Origin: Planctomycetes bacterium GWC2_45_44
Lineage (GTDB): Bacteria > Planctomycetota > Phycisphaerae > Sedimentisphaerales > UBA12454
Assembly: GCA_001824555.1 (NCBI GenBank)
Contig: MHXU01000133.1
Coordinates: 1-41,504 of the forward strand
Direction: 5' to 3'
DNA length: 41,504 bases
Below are positions 30,516 to 39,858 of the stretch, piece after piece (the first letter of the stretch is position 1; every line of letters begins with the position of its first letter). The notes below the pieces were generated by a model, which ran no database searches, was not told the origin of the DNA, and saw nothing but the letters and a program-made list of their open reading frames with translations. Both the position numbers and the translations under genes were made by a program.

Positions 30516-31622
30516 TTGAAATATAAAATAAAAATAATTCTGTTCGTTGTTTTAGTTTTTGCGGCTGTTTGTGTTGCTGAAAGAATTAAGGATATCGCAG
30601 ATATTGGCGGTGTTCGGGGTAACCCGCTTACCGGCGTTGGTCTTATAACCGGCCTTGCGGGTACGGGCGATGAGACGACGCCTTCGCAAAGAATGCTCGA
30701 AAATATTCTCCGTCAAAGCGGTTTGGTCCTCGACAATATCGACATAAAGGGCGGCAGTATCGCGATTGTTATGGTAACGGCGAATCTTGGTCCGTTTGAC
30801 AGACCTGGTGCAAGGCTTGATATTGACGTTTCCAGCGTCGGCGATGCCGAGAGTTTGCAGGGCGGAATACTGATGCCTACGCCATTGAAAGGTCTTGACG
30901 GACAGGTTTATGCCGTGGCGAACGGCGCGGTAACGCTGGGCGGCTGGGGAGCGGGCGGCAATAACGCTTCAATCAAGAAAAATCATCTTACGGTCGGAAC
31001 TATTCCAAACGGAGCGATTGTGGAGCGCGAGGAAATTTCGGAATTCATCGACAGGCTGGGCGGAAAGAGAAGTTTCAGTTTTGTTTTGCGATATGGCGAT
31101 TTTACAACGGCCGAGAGAATCGGCGCGGTTGTAAATAATAATTTCGCCAACTGCGCGACTGTCGTTGACGCGGGAAATATAAAGGTAAATATACCTGATA
31201 ATATCGCTGAAAACGAAATTCCGAAATTTATCGACCAGCTTACGAGATTAGAAGTTACGGTTGACGTGCCTGCGGTTGTGGTGATTAACGAAAAGACAGG
31301 CACTATCGTGGTCGGCGAAAATGTCGGCATTTCGGCAGTGGCGATATCGCAAGGCAGTCTGGTGGTTAAGGTAAAGGAGACGGCCAATGTATTTCAGCCG
31401 ACGGCATCGTTTTCCGATGCGGGTACGACCCAGAAGGTTGATGAAACATTGTTGAGCGTTAAGGAAGAGCCGGGATACTTAGTTCCGGTTAAGAAAACCG
31501 TAACGGTTGCCGAACTTGCCAAGACACTTAACGCTATCGGGGCAACGCCGACGGATTTGGTGGCGATATTTAACGCTCTCAAGAGAGCGGGCGCTCTGCA
31601 GGCGAAATTGGAAATAATGTAA
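30516..31622 (+). CDS. flgI: Flagellar P-ring protein
   Basis: ERIKDIADIGGVRGNPLTGVGLITGLAGTGDETTPSQRMLENILR ... AVAISQGSLVVKVKE. Confidence 0.95.
   Translation: MKYKIKIILFVVLVFAAVCVAERIKDIADIGGVRGNPLTGVGLITGLAGTGDETTPSQRMLENILRQSGLVLDNIDIKGGSIAIVMVTANLGPFDRPGARLDIDVSSVGDAESLQGGILMPTPLKGLDGQVYAVANGAVTLGGWGAGGNNASIKKNHLTVGTIPNGAIVEREEISEFIDRLGGKRSFSFVLRYGDFTTAERIGAVVNNNFANCATVVDAGNIKVNIPDNIAENEIPKFIDQLTRLEVTVDVPAVVVINEKTGTIVVGENVGISAVAISQGSLVVKVKETANVFQPTASFSDAGTTQKVDETLLSVKEEPGYLVPVKKTVTVAELAKTLNAIGATPTDLVAIFNALKRAGALQAKLEIM
31609..31619 (+). repeat. 11-bp direct repeat (left), candidate target-site duplication
   Basis: TGGAAATAATG, identical copy at 31778-31788. Confidence 0.8.
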
Positions 31623-31777
31623 AATTTTAAATAAACAGCGTGGGCTAAGAGCCCACCCTACAAAACTGGGATTGCCACGCTACGTCCTGCTCCGCAGGAC
31701 TTTGCTCGCAATGACAAATGGCATTTTTAGAGATTGCCTTTAATAAACAGCGCGGGCTAAAGCCCGCCCTACAAAAC
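31620..31777 (+). mobile_element. Small noncoding hairpin-repeat insertion between flgI and flgJ
   Basis: Contains two F1 hairpins (acagcgTGGGCTaagAGCCCAccctacaaaactg and acagcgCGGGCTaaAGCCCGccctacaaaactg) and is bounded by an 11-bp direct repeat. Confidence 0.5.
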
Positions 31778-31788
31778 TGGAAATAATG
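31778..31788 (+). repeat. 11-bp direct repeat (right), candidate target-site duplication
   Basis: TGGAAATAATG. Confidence 0.8.
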
Positions 31789-31799
31789 CAGGCGAGAAA

Positions 31800-32144
31800 A
31801 TGGAAAGCATAGACCTGATTAATAATTTGCAGCCGGTGTCGGCGAAAGTAAGTCTGGAAGTCGGCGGCGCAAATAAGATTGCGCAGCAGAAGACTGAAAA
31901 GTTTTGCAAGGATTTTGAAGCGATATTTATTACCCGACTTCTTGACGAAATGAAAGAGACAATCGGCGACTGGGGCGGCGAGCAGGACGGAGCGGCCAAG
32001 CAGACGCAGGGACTTTTTTGGATGTATCTTGCGCAGGATATGGGTGACAAGGGCGGATTCGGACTTTGGAAACAGATGTATAATCAGCTTGCCGGCGGCG
32101 AATCGGCGTTGGTGCAGAAACAGAAAATAGAGGTCGAAATCTGA
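31800..32144 (+). CDS. flgJ: Flagellar rod-binding (FlgJ N-terminal domain) protein, no muramidase domain
   Basis: KFCKDFEAIFITRLLDEMKETIGDWGGEQDGAAKQTQGLFWMYLAQDMGDKGGFGLWKQMYNQL. Confidence 0.85.
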   Translation: MESIDLINNLQPVSAKVSLEVGGANKIAQQKTEKFCKDFEAIFITRLLDEMKETIGDWGGEQDGAAKQTQGLFWMYLAQDMGDKGGFGLWKQMYNQLAGGESALVQKQKIEVEI

Positions 32145-32145
32145 T

Positions 32146-32655
32146 ATGGAAAAACAAATTGAAAACGATATTGCCGAGATGCTCGAAATACTCGACGCGG
32201 ATATAGTCAATACTGAAAGCGATATTAACATTCTTAACGAGTTGCGGGGGTATCTTGTGTCGCGCGATGAAAAGAATATGGTGCGGCTGCTCTATGCGGT
32301 TCGTTCCATAATACAAAACAGGCAGGATAATCAGGCGAAAAGATTTAATGCCCGCAGGAAGCTGGCGCAATCGCTGGGCTGTGCGGTCGAGAAACTGACT
32401 CTCTCGAAATTATGCGATTATATCGAAGAGCCTTTCAAAACGGCGATGGCGGAAAGAAGAAGCACGCTGATACAGATGGTCGAGCGGTTTAAGACGGAAT
32501 ACGAAGCGACGGTATTTCTTCTTTCGGACTGCGCAAGATTTAATTCGCTGCTGCTGAAAAGTCTTGTCGGTATCGGCTCGGCTGAATCGACTACCTATAA
32601 ACCCGGAAAAGTCAACAGAGTTGATAACGCTGCTTTCATAAATATGCAGTATTAG
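32146..32655 (+). CDS. flgN: FlgN-like flagellar export chaperone
   Basis: Helical 169 aa protein between flgJ and flgK; ERRSTLIQMVERFKTEYEATVFLLSDCARFNSLLLKSLVGI. Confidence 0.7.
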   Translation: MEKQIENDIAEMLEILDADIVNTESDINILNELRGYLVSRDEKNMVRLLYAVRSIIQNRQDNQAKRFNARRKLAQSLGCAVEKLTLSKLCDYIEEPFKTAMAERRSTLIQMVERFKTEYEATVFLLSDCARFNSLLLKSLVGIGSAESTTYKPGKVNRVDNAAFINMQY

Positions 32656-32664
32656 GAAAGAAAT

Positions 32665-34623
32665 ATGTCGGATTATTCGATAGCATTATCGGGATTGAAC
32701 GCTGCCCAGCGGGCTTTGACCACTGTCGGCAACAATATAGCCAATGCGGCGACCGAAGGCTATCATCGCCAGAAGGTAAATCTTACGCCTGCCTATTCCT
32801 CACAGCAGGGTTCGACTCTTATCGGCGGCGGCGTCGATGTCGCAAATGTCGTAAGGCTGATGGACGATCTGCTCGAAGCGGAAATAAACCGTCAGCAATC
32901 CGCCCTTAATCAGACCAGTCAGGAACTCGCTACGCTGCAAACGGTTGAAAATGTATTCGGCGAAAGTCTTGCTGATGATTCCGGATTAAGCGCAGCGATA
33001 GATAACTTTTTTAGTTCGCTGCAGGACCTTACGCTGTATCCGGCAGAATCAATCTGGCAGAATCAGGTGGTCAGCAGCGCAGAGTCGCTGGCGGACAGGT
33101 TCAGGTCTGTCAGAAGTTTTCTTTCGACATTAGACGAACAACTGCGAGTTCAGATAGATTCAACCGTGGAGGCGGTTAACACTCTGTCGGGACAGATTGC
33201 GGAGCTTAATGAGAGCATACAGCGAATAGAAATTGCCGGAGGCAGCGCGGGAAATCTTTGCGACGCGAGAGATAATTATATCGCTCAACTGTCCGAATTT
33301 GTCGGAACGCAGAAACAAAACGGAGAATATGGAGCGGTCAGCGTTGTCGTCGGCTCGATGGCGGTGGTAATAGATTCTTCGGCGTTCGAGATAACCGCGA
33401 GCATTGATGGAAACGGCGATTACGGAATTGCTATGGGCGATTCGAATGAATACGCGGCTGTTTCGGGAGGAGAGCTGGGAGCTCTGCTTAATCTGAAGAA
33501 TAATATTTTGCCACAAATTTCTGAAAGTTTCGATACGCTGGCACAAACTATTATTCAGAAGGTCAACGATATTCACGTTCAGGGCTGCGGCGATTTCGGG
33601 TCATTTACCGAACTTACCGGCGGCGTAATGGATGCCGGAACACTGGAGGATATATCGTCAGACATTGCTGATGGAGATTTTTATATCAGGCTTACCGATT
33701 CTGCCGGGCAGATTACACGGCATAAAATTTCGGTCGATGCTTCTGTGGATACGATGCAAACCATTGCCGATAAAATTTCATTGATTGGCAATTTAGACGC
33801 TGATGTGATAGACGGCAAACTTGTTATGCAGGCTGACAGCGGATACGAATTTGATTTTATGCCTGCTGTGCTGCCAGAGGCCGAGGAAATAGATTTTAAC
33901 GGTTCGTCTGTACCGAGTGTTTCTGTTTCGGGTCTGTTCGGCGGCGACGCTAACGATGTTTTGATATTTACGGTTGCCGGGTCGGACGCTGTCGGCAACG
34001 GCAGTCTTCAGCTTGTTGTTAAAAACGGCAGCGGCCAGACAATCGCCAATCTTAACATCGGCAGCGGTTATGCGGCGGGCGACAAGCTCGATGTCGGAAA
34101 CGGAATATATGTCGCTTTAACCAGCGGTGATTTGGTTGCCGGCGATAGTTTCGAGGCGAGTGTTTTTGCGGATACCGACACCAGCGGATTTCTGGCTGCG
34201 GCTGGAATGAATACGTTCTTCTCCGGCACATCTGCTGCCGATATGGAAGTTTGCGATAGTATTATCGAAAGGCCGGACAAAATCGCCGCGGCAGCCGGCG
34301 GAGATTTTGCCGACAACAGCGCTATCGTCAAACTTGCAGCGCTGAACGATGAAGAATTCGTGGAAATGGATAATCTTTCATTCAGAGAGTATTACAGCAA
34401 AATGGTTACCGGTATCGGTCAGGATATCACGACTAACCAGACAAAACAGTCGAGTCTCGAACTAATGGTGCAGAATTTAAGCAGCAGGCAGAGCGAGATA
34501 AGCGGAGTTGATGTCAATCAGGAAGCGGCGCAGATGCTTATCTTCGAGCAGATGTATCAGGCGATGGCGAAATATCTCGCTACGCAGCAGACATTAATGA
34601 CTACATTAATGGATACAGTATAA
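32665..34623 (+). CDS. flgK: Flagellar hook-associated protein 1
   Basis: YSIALSGLNAAQRALTTVGNNIANAATEGYHRQKVNLTP ... SGVDVNQEAAQMLIFEQMYQAMAKYLATQQTLMTTLMDTV. Confidence 0.95.
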   Translation: MSDYSIALSGLNAAQRALTTVGNNIANAATEGYHRQKVNLTPAYSSQQGSTLIGGGVDVANVVRLMDDLLEAEINRQQSALNQTSQELATLQTVENVFGESLADDSGLSAAIDNFFSSLQDLTLYPAESIWQNQVVSSAESLADRFRSVRSFLSTLDEQLRVQIDSTVEAVNTLSGQIAELNESIQRIEIAGGSAGNLCDARDNYIAQLSEFVGTQKQNGEYGAVSVVVGSMAVVIDSSAFEITASIDGNGDYGIAMGDSNEYAAVSGGELGALLNLKNNILPQISESFDTLAQTIIQKVNDIHVQGCGDFGSFTELTGGVMDAGTLEDISSDIADGDFYIRLTDSAGQITRHKISVDASVDTMQTIADKISLIGNLDADVIDGKLVMQADSGYEFDFMPAVLPEAEEIDFNGSSVPSVSVSGLFGGDANDVLIFTVAGSDAVGNGSLQLVVKNGSGQTIANLNIGSGYAAGDKLDVGNGIYVALTSGDLVAGDSFEASVFADTDTSGFLAAAGMNTFFSGTSAADMEVCDSIIERPDKIAAAAGGDFADNSAIVKLAALNDEEFVEMDNLSFREYYSKMVTGIGQDITTNQTKQSSLELMVQNLSSRQSEISGVDVNQEAAQMLIFEQMYQAMAKYLATQQTLMTTLMDTV

Positions 34624-34643
34624 AACTTACGAAAGGCGGAATT

Positions 34644-35822
34644 ATGGGCGGTTCGCTCACGAGTATATATAACAATGTAAGCTTCGCGCTGAATATGCAT
34701 ACCGCGGCGATGACAAAACTTCAGGAGCAAACGGCGACCGGCTCAAGAATCAATCGGATTTCGGACGACCCATCGTCGGCGTATCAGGTACTCGGACTGA
34801 ACAGTCAGACAAGATACCTGCAAAATTATCTCGATAACATCGCGCAGACAAGCGATACTCTCGGCGTTGTGTCAAATGTGCTGGGTAATATGACTTCTTC
34901 GATAACGAAGGTTCAAACGGATTTGACGCAGATTTCCAGCGGCACTTATTCGCAGGACAGCAGGGAGAGACTGGCCGAGGGAATAAATGACGTTCTGGAA
35001 CAGATGGTTTCGCTGGCGAATACGAGGAGTATGAACCAGTATGTTTTTTCCGGCGGCAAAACGACGGAGCCTTATGCCGTTACGAGAAGCAACGATGAGA
35101 TTACGAGCGTTTCATATCAGGGGGCGAGTCAGTCGCAAAACATAGAAGTATCGCAGTCTGTACAGGCTACGCTGCTGTATGCCGGCGAAGATTTATTCTC
35201 AAGCAGCAGCAGGTCTGCGCCGGTTTTCTACGGCGATACCGGAGCGGCGAACGGCAGCGGAACTTCAAACGTCAAAGGAGACGTATGGCTTACGGTAACT
35301 GGCAGTCCGGGAAGTTATAAACTTTCAATCGACGGCGGAGCTACCGAATGGGACGTAACGGGCGATATAAGCAATGTGGCTGTGAGCAATGCCGACGGCG
35401 AGGTTCTTTATGTTGACGCGACGAATATAACTTCAACAGGCACAAATCTTGTTCGTGTTCCGGGAACTTACGATATTTTCAGCAGTCTTATCAGTATCAG
35501 GGATATACTGAAAAATACGCAGAATCTTTCTGATGAACAACTGAAGGAGTTCAGAGGGGTTATTACTCAATCGCTTGATGAAATAAACAGCCAACTTACT
35601 AACAAGCAGACTTTAGTCGGTTCAAAAATAGGTTTTCTTGAAGACCTCAAGGAAAGCCTTGAAAACGTAAAACTCAATACCGAAGACCAGGCAACGGCCA
35701 TTGAACAGGCTGATGTTGCACAAATCGCGATAGAACTTTCGATGAGAGAGATACTTTATCAGATGTCCCTGTCGGTTACGGGAAAACTTATGTCGGTTTC
35801 ACTGCTGGATTTTATAGAATAA
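34644..35822 (+). CDS. flgL: Flagellar hook-associated protein 3
   Basis: MTKLQEQTATGSRINRISDDPSSAYQVLGLNSQTRYLQNYLDNIAQT ... NQYVFSGGKTTEPY. Confidence 0.93.
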   Translation: MGGSLTSIYNNVSFALNMHTAAMTKLQEQTATGSRINRISDDPSSAYQVLGLNSQTRYLQNYLDNIAQTSDTLGVVSNVLGNMTSSITKVQTDLTQISSGTYSQDSRERLAEGINDVLEQMVSLANTRSMNQYVFSGGKTTEPYAVTRSNDEITSVSYQGASQSQNIEVSQSVQATLLYAGEDLFSSSSRSAPVFYGDTGAANGSGTSNVKGDVWLTVTGSPGSYKLSIDGGATEWDVTGDISNVAVSNADGEVLYVDATNITSTGTNLVRVPGTYDIFSSLISIRDILKNTQNLSDEQLKEFRGVITQSLDEINSQLTNKQTLVGSKIGFLEDLKESLENVKLNTEDQATAIEQADVAQIAIELSMREILYQMSLSVTGKLMSVSLLDFIE

Positions 35823-35861
35823 ATTTCTCGCCGAGCAATTATTTAAAAGGAGTTTGAATCA

Positions 35862-37343
35862 ATGGACTTTCATACAGATGGACGGAATTATCAGGACGCG
35901 TTAAAACTTGCCGAGCAGGGCGATTATGGGCAGGCTTTTGAATGTATCGAAAATTATCTGCGAAACGATTCGGGCAATCCAGAAATATGGAATGATGCCG
36001 GCGCGATTCTTCATTGTCTTGGAAGGACAGACCAGGCGATAGAATATTTTAACAAAGCAAACGCGCTGAAGCCGAACAACGCGGAGGTATTAAGCAATCT
36101 TGCCGAGGCGTATCTTGCGGTGCAAAGGCCGGGGCAGGCGGCGGAATTGTTTGCCCAGATGCAGAATATCGGAATGCTGAATCCCGATTTGATAAACAGA
36201 ACGGCGACGGCTCTGCTGGATAGTAATGATAAGGCCTGCGCTACAGAGGTTCTTCTGCAATCGCTTGCGATGTGGCCGCAGCAGCAGGTTTTAAAACCGA
36301 TGCTCGATGTGATTCGTTCAAAGAGGCCGAGGATAGCGTTTTTCTGCGGCGGCGATGGTATGAATTTTTTGCAGGAGATAATTGAGTTTGCCAAAAAGAG
36401 ATTCAATGTGCGCGTCTTTGAGGGCAAAACCGAGGACGAGCTTTATGAACTGATGCAGTGGAGCGATATATCGTGGTTTGAATGGTGTACGAATCTGGCC
36501 GCTATAGGGTCAAATAAGCCGAAGGTCTGCAAAATGATTGTGAGGCTGCATCGATATGAGGCATACGGCAACTGGCCTTCGCAGGTGAACTGGCGGAATG
36601 TTGACACGCTGATAACGATAGGCAATCCTGTGGTTGCGCAGACGCTGACAGCAAGGACGCCTGGCATTGCGGAAATGACAAATATCGTTTCGATACCAAA
36701 TGGCGTGAATCTGGAAAAATTCAAATTTATTGACAGAAGAAAAGGGAAGAACATAGCGTTTCTGGCCAACTTGAGAATGGTAAAAAATCCCGCGTTTCTT
36801 ATTCAATGTATGCAGAAGCTGAATTATATCGACAGGGAATACAAACTGTTTATCGCGGGCAATGTTGTTGAGCCGGAGCTTGAGCAGTATTTGAGGCATA
36901 TTGTCAAAGCTCTTAATTTGCAGGATGCGGTGGTTTTTGAGCCGTTCCAGCGTGATGTTTTCGGCTGGCTGTGCGATAAGCATTATATCGTTTCGACCAG
37001 TATTATCGAAGGCCTGCCGATGTGCATTCTTGAAGGTATGGCAACCGGCCTTAAACCCGTAATTCATAATTATCCCGGCGCAGAGGGCGTGTTCCCGAAG
37101 GAATTTTTGTTTGATATAGCCGAGCAGTTCTGCGAACAGATTTTGTCGCAGGATTATGAGCCTGCCAAATACCGCAAATGCGTGGAAGAAAAATATTCAT
37201 TGGTTAGTCAGCTTGGACAGGTGAATCGGATATTTATGGATTTCGAGAAACAGATAGACAGCGATAAAAATAATAGTATGTCTGGGAATATCAGCTTTGT
37301 AAGAAATATACAGCCTGTAATGGAAACAAGTTTTGCTTCCTGA
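35862..37343 (+). CDS. TPR-repeat protein fused to GT4-type glycosyltransferase
   Basis: N-terminal TPRs (GNPEIWNDAGAILHCLGRTDQAIEYFNKANALKPNNAEVLSNLAEAYLAVQRPGQAAELF); C-terminal IIEGLPMCILEGMATGLKPVIHNYPGAEGVF. Confidence 0.82.
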   Translation: MDFHTDGRNYQDALKLAEQGDYGQAFECIENYLRNDSGNPEIWNDAGAILHCLGRTDQAIEYFNKANALKPNNAEVLSNLAEAYLAVQRPGQAAELFAQMQNIGMLNPDLINRTATALLDSNDKACATEVLLQSLAMWPQQQVLKPMLDVIRSKRPRIAFFCGGDGMNFLQEIIEFAKKRFNVRVFEGKTEDELYELMQWSDISWFEWCTNLAAIGSNKPKVCKMIVRLHRYEAYGNWPSQVNWRNVDTLITIGNPVVAQTLTARTPGIAEMTNIVSIPNGVNLEKFKFIDRRKGKNIAFLANLRMVKNPAFLIQCMQKLNYIDREYKLFIAGNVVEPELEQYLRHIVKALNLQDAVVFEPFQRDVFGWLCDKHYIVSTSIIEGLPMCILEGMATGLKPVIHNYPGAEGVFPKEFLFDIAEQFCEQILSQDYEPAKYRKCVEEKYSLVSQLGQVNRIFMDFEKQIDSDKNNSMSGNISFVRNIQPVMETSFAS

Positions 37344-37355
37344 CAAAAATGATTT

Positions 37356-38903
37356 ATGAAAACCGGCCCGCTTGTAAGCATATTGATTCCGACATATAAC
37401 CGCACGGGGTATCTGCCCGGTGCGATTAGGAGCGCTCTGTCGCAGGATTACTCAAACATCGAAGTTATCGTTATGAGGGACGGCGGCCGAAAAATAAATG
37501 ACGTAATCGAATCTTTCAGAGACCATCGCCTTGTTTTTATTGACAGAGATGAAAATCGCGGCAAGCCTTATACGCTTAATTATGGGCTTGGTTTGGCAAA
37601 AGGCAAATATATTTGTTATCTCGATGACGACGATATTTTGTATCCCAACCACGTCAGTACGCTGCTTGAAATTCTCGAAACAAAAACAGACTGCCTCGCG
37701 GCGTACAGCGATTTGTACAGAGTATATTGCAGGAATTCCGCCGACGGCGAACGGTTTGTTTTGAGTAAAGTCCTTGAAATAAGCAGAGATTTCGACAGAG
37801 CAATGATGCTGCATTATAATCACGTTCTGCATATAAGTATGATGCACAGAAAAGATTTGCTTGAAAAAACGGGGTTGTACAACGAGAGCCTGAACATTCT
37901 GATTGACTGGGATTTATTTCGCAGAATGGTTTTCTTTACCGATTTTTATCACGCGAAAACCATCACCGGCGAATTCTACAGCCCGATAAAGGACAGCGAC
38001 CAGATATCGGTCAAAAACAGAAGAGACCCGCAGGAATATCTTCGTAATGTGATGACGATTCGCACTGCCAGACCGGCTAAACCGTGGTCGAAGATAAAAG
38101 ACCTGGCGATAATTCTCGATGCCGCCGAATTGACCCAGGCCGTCGGACAAAAGATAAAGGCAATATGGGAAACGACATCGTATCCCAATACGATTTACCT
38201 GCTTCTGTCTGGGCGGGATATCGGGAGATTAAATATCGATTTGCCGAATGTCGTGCCTGTCGAAGTCAGCGGCATTAGTTCGCAGCGGCGGATACAGTCG
38301 GCTTTGGCAAAATGCGATGCCGAATATATCGCGGTTGTGCCGGGTGAGTTCGCAATCAGTGAGTTCTGGGTTGAGGACTGTTTGAACGCGATAGATAAAA
38401 AACCGATGCTCAATGAAGTGTTTGAAATTGAAGGCTCGGATGAAAATTTATGGGCTGGAATTTTTGAAGAACGGACGCTTAAACATTTGGTTTCTGAAAG
38501 TCAGCAGGGAAGCCTGCTGGATAATGTTAAAAAAGCGGGCTTGAACATCCGCAAAATTCAGCCTGATGAGATTGCGTTTCAGTATGACCAGTTTTTGAGC
38601 AGGGCTCGGACGCTGATGCAGCAGAAAAATTTCGCAAAGGCCGCGGAACTTTTTGAATATATCGCCAAAAATTACGGCAACGAATTATGGATAAGCATTC
38701 TCGCGGCGCAGGCGCACTTGAAAAACGGAAATCTGCAAAGAGCAAGAGAAATAAGCGAACAGTTGAACAGGGTTTTTCCATCCGTTGAATCGCTTATAAC
38801 CGCGGCGCAAGCGGAAAAAGGATTTAAGAATTACGGCAGGGCGATTGAATTGTTCGGCAATGCTATTGAGATTATTGAAGGGAAACAACTGATATGGGCA
38901 TAG
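37356..38903 (+). CDS. Family 2 glycosyltransferase with C-terminal TPR region
   Basis: LVSILIPTYNRTGYLPGAIRSALSQDYSNIEVIVMRDGG ... LGLAKGKYICYLDDDDILYPNHVSTLLEIL. Confidence 0.88.
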   Translation: MKTGPLVSILIPTYNRTGYLPGAIRSALSQDYSNIEVIVMRDGGRKINDVIESFRDHRLVFIDRDENRGKPYTLNYGLGLAKGKYICYLDDDDILYPNHVSTLLEILETKTDCLAAYSDLYRVYCRNSADGERFVLSKVLEISRDFDRAMMLHYNHVLHISMMHRKDLLEKTGLYNESLNILIDWDLFRRMVFFTDFYHAKTITGEFYSPIKDSDQISVKNRRDPQEYLRNVMTIRTARPAKPWSKIKDLAIILDAAELTQAVGQKIKAIWETTSYPNTIYLLLSGRDIGRLNIDLPNVVPVEVSGISSQRRIQSALAKCDAEYIAVVPGEFAISEFWVEDCLNAIDKKPMLNEVFEIEGSDENLWAGIFEERTLKHLVSESQQGSLLDNVKKAGLNIRKIQPDEIAFQYDQFLSRARTLMQQKNFAKAAELFEYIAKNYGNELWISILAAQAHLKNGNLQRAREISEQLNRVFPSVESLITAAQAEKGFKNYGRAIELFGNAIEIIEGKQLIWA

Positions 38904-39499
38904 ACATCGACAAACTTAACCAGCAGGCCAATACGACGCAGAGATATGAGGCCATGATAGAACTTGCGGATTGTCTGATTGCGACCGGCAAAGTCGATGA
39001 GGCGCAAAAGTATTACGAGCAGGCGGCGGTTGTCGCTCCCGATGAGGCGGCGCCATATATCGGTTTGGGCGTTTCGGCTTTTACGCGCGGTCAGTTTGAC
39101 GATGCCGAGAATGCCTTTAAAGTCGCCAAAAGACTTGCGCCAGATAACGCCAAAGCGTATTGCGGCCTTGCTATGACCGCTCAACAGAAAAATAATCCCG
39201 ATGCCGCGTTTGATTTTTATCTGAAATCATTGGAATTCGATGGCGACAATCTTACCGCTCTTTTGGGTATGTTTCAGATGTCCTGCAAAACAGGCTCGTT
39301 TTCAAAGGTTATTTATTATTTGGAAATTTATCTTAAATCGCATCCGAAAGATACATCGGTGATGTTTTCGCTCGCTGCTTTGTATATCAGGCAGGGACAG
39401 ATGGATAATTGCAGAACACTTTTAGAAAAAATTTTGTTGATTGAGCCGGGCAATAAGGATGCGGCGGCGTTAAAACAGGAAATCGAAAGAAATAAATAA
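38894..39499 (+). CDS. TPR-repeat protein
   Basis: EAQKYYEQAAVVAPDEAAPYIGLGVSAFTRGQFDDAENAFKVAKRLAPDNAKAYCGLAMTAQQKNNPDAAFDFYLKSLEFD. Confidence 0.85.
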   Translation: MGIDIDKLNQQANTTQRYEAMIELADCLIATGKVDEAQKYYEQAAVVAPDEAAPYIGLGVSAFTRGQFDDAENAFKVAKRLAPDNAKAYCGLAMTAQQKNNPDAAFDFYLKSLEFDGDNLTALLGMFQMSCKTGSFSKVIYYLEIYLKSHPKDTSVMFSLAALYIRQGQMDNCRTLLEKILLIEPGNKDAAALKQEIERNK

Positions 39500-39533
39500 A
39501 ACTTTGTGCCTTTGTGTCTTTGTGGCTAAAAAA

Positions 39534-39806
39534 ATGAAAAACGAATTTGAAAATTTACAGCGGATTCTTGAGCAGCAAATCGCATTTGCGCAGCTTGGCA
39601 GAATTGACAGGGTTGATGCCTTGCTCAAACAGGCGGATTCCGCAATAGGCTCATTTGTTGGAGTTCGGGAATTGCCGGCGAATATAAATCGGCTTTATAA
39701 CGAGCTTTGCCTGATTTTAAAGGCCAATATGGCCGGCATAGAAACAGCGATGAAGCAGTCGAAGAAAAACAAATTAGCGGCCAGAACTTATCGCAGAAAC
39801 GGCTAA
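39534..39806 (+). CDS. Small helical hypothetical protein
   Basis: MKNEFENLQRILEQQIAFAQLGRIDRVDALLKQADSAIGSF; ATG at 39534 preferred over the TTG at 39504, which lies in a dispersed repeat. Confidence 0.55.
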   Translation: MKNEFENLQRILEQQIAFAQLGRIDRVDALLKQADSAIGSFVGVRELPANINRLYNELCLILKANMAGIETAMKQSKKNKLAARTYRRNG

Positions 39807-39858
39807 GTAATGGATTTATGACTTGCCGTGTTTTAGCGGTTAATATCAGGACGGAACA

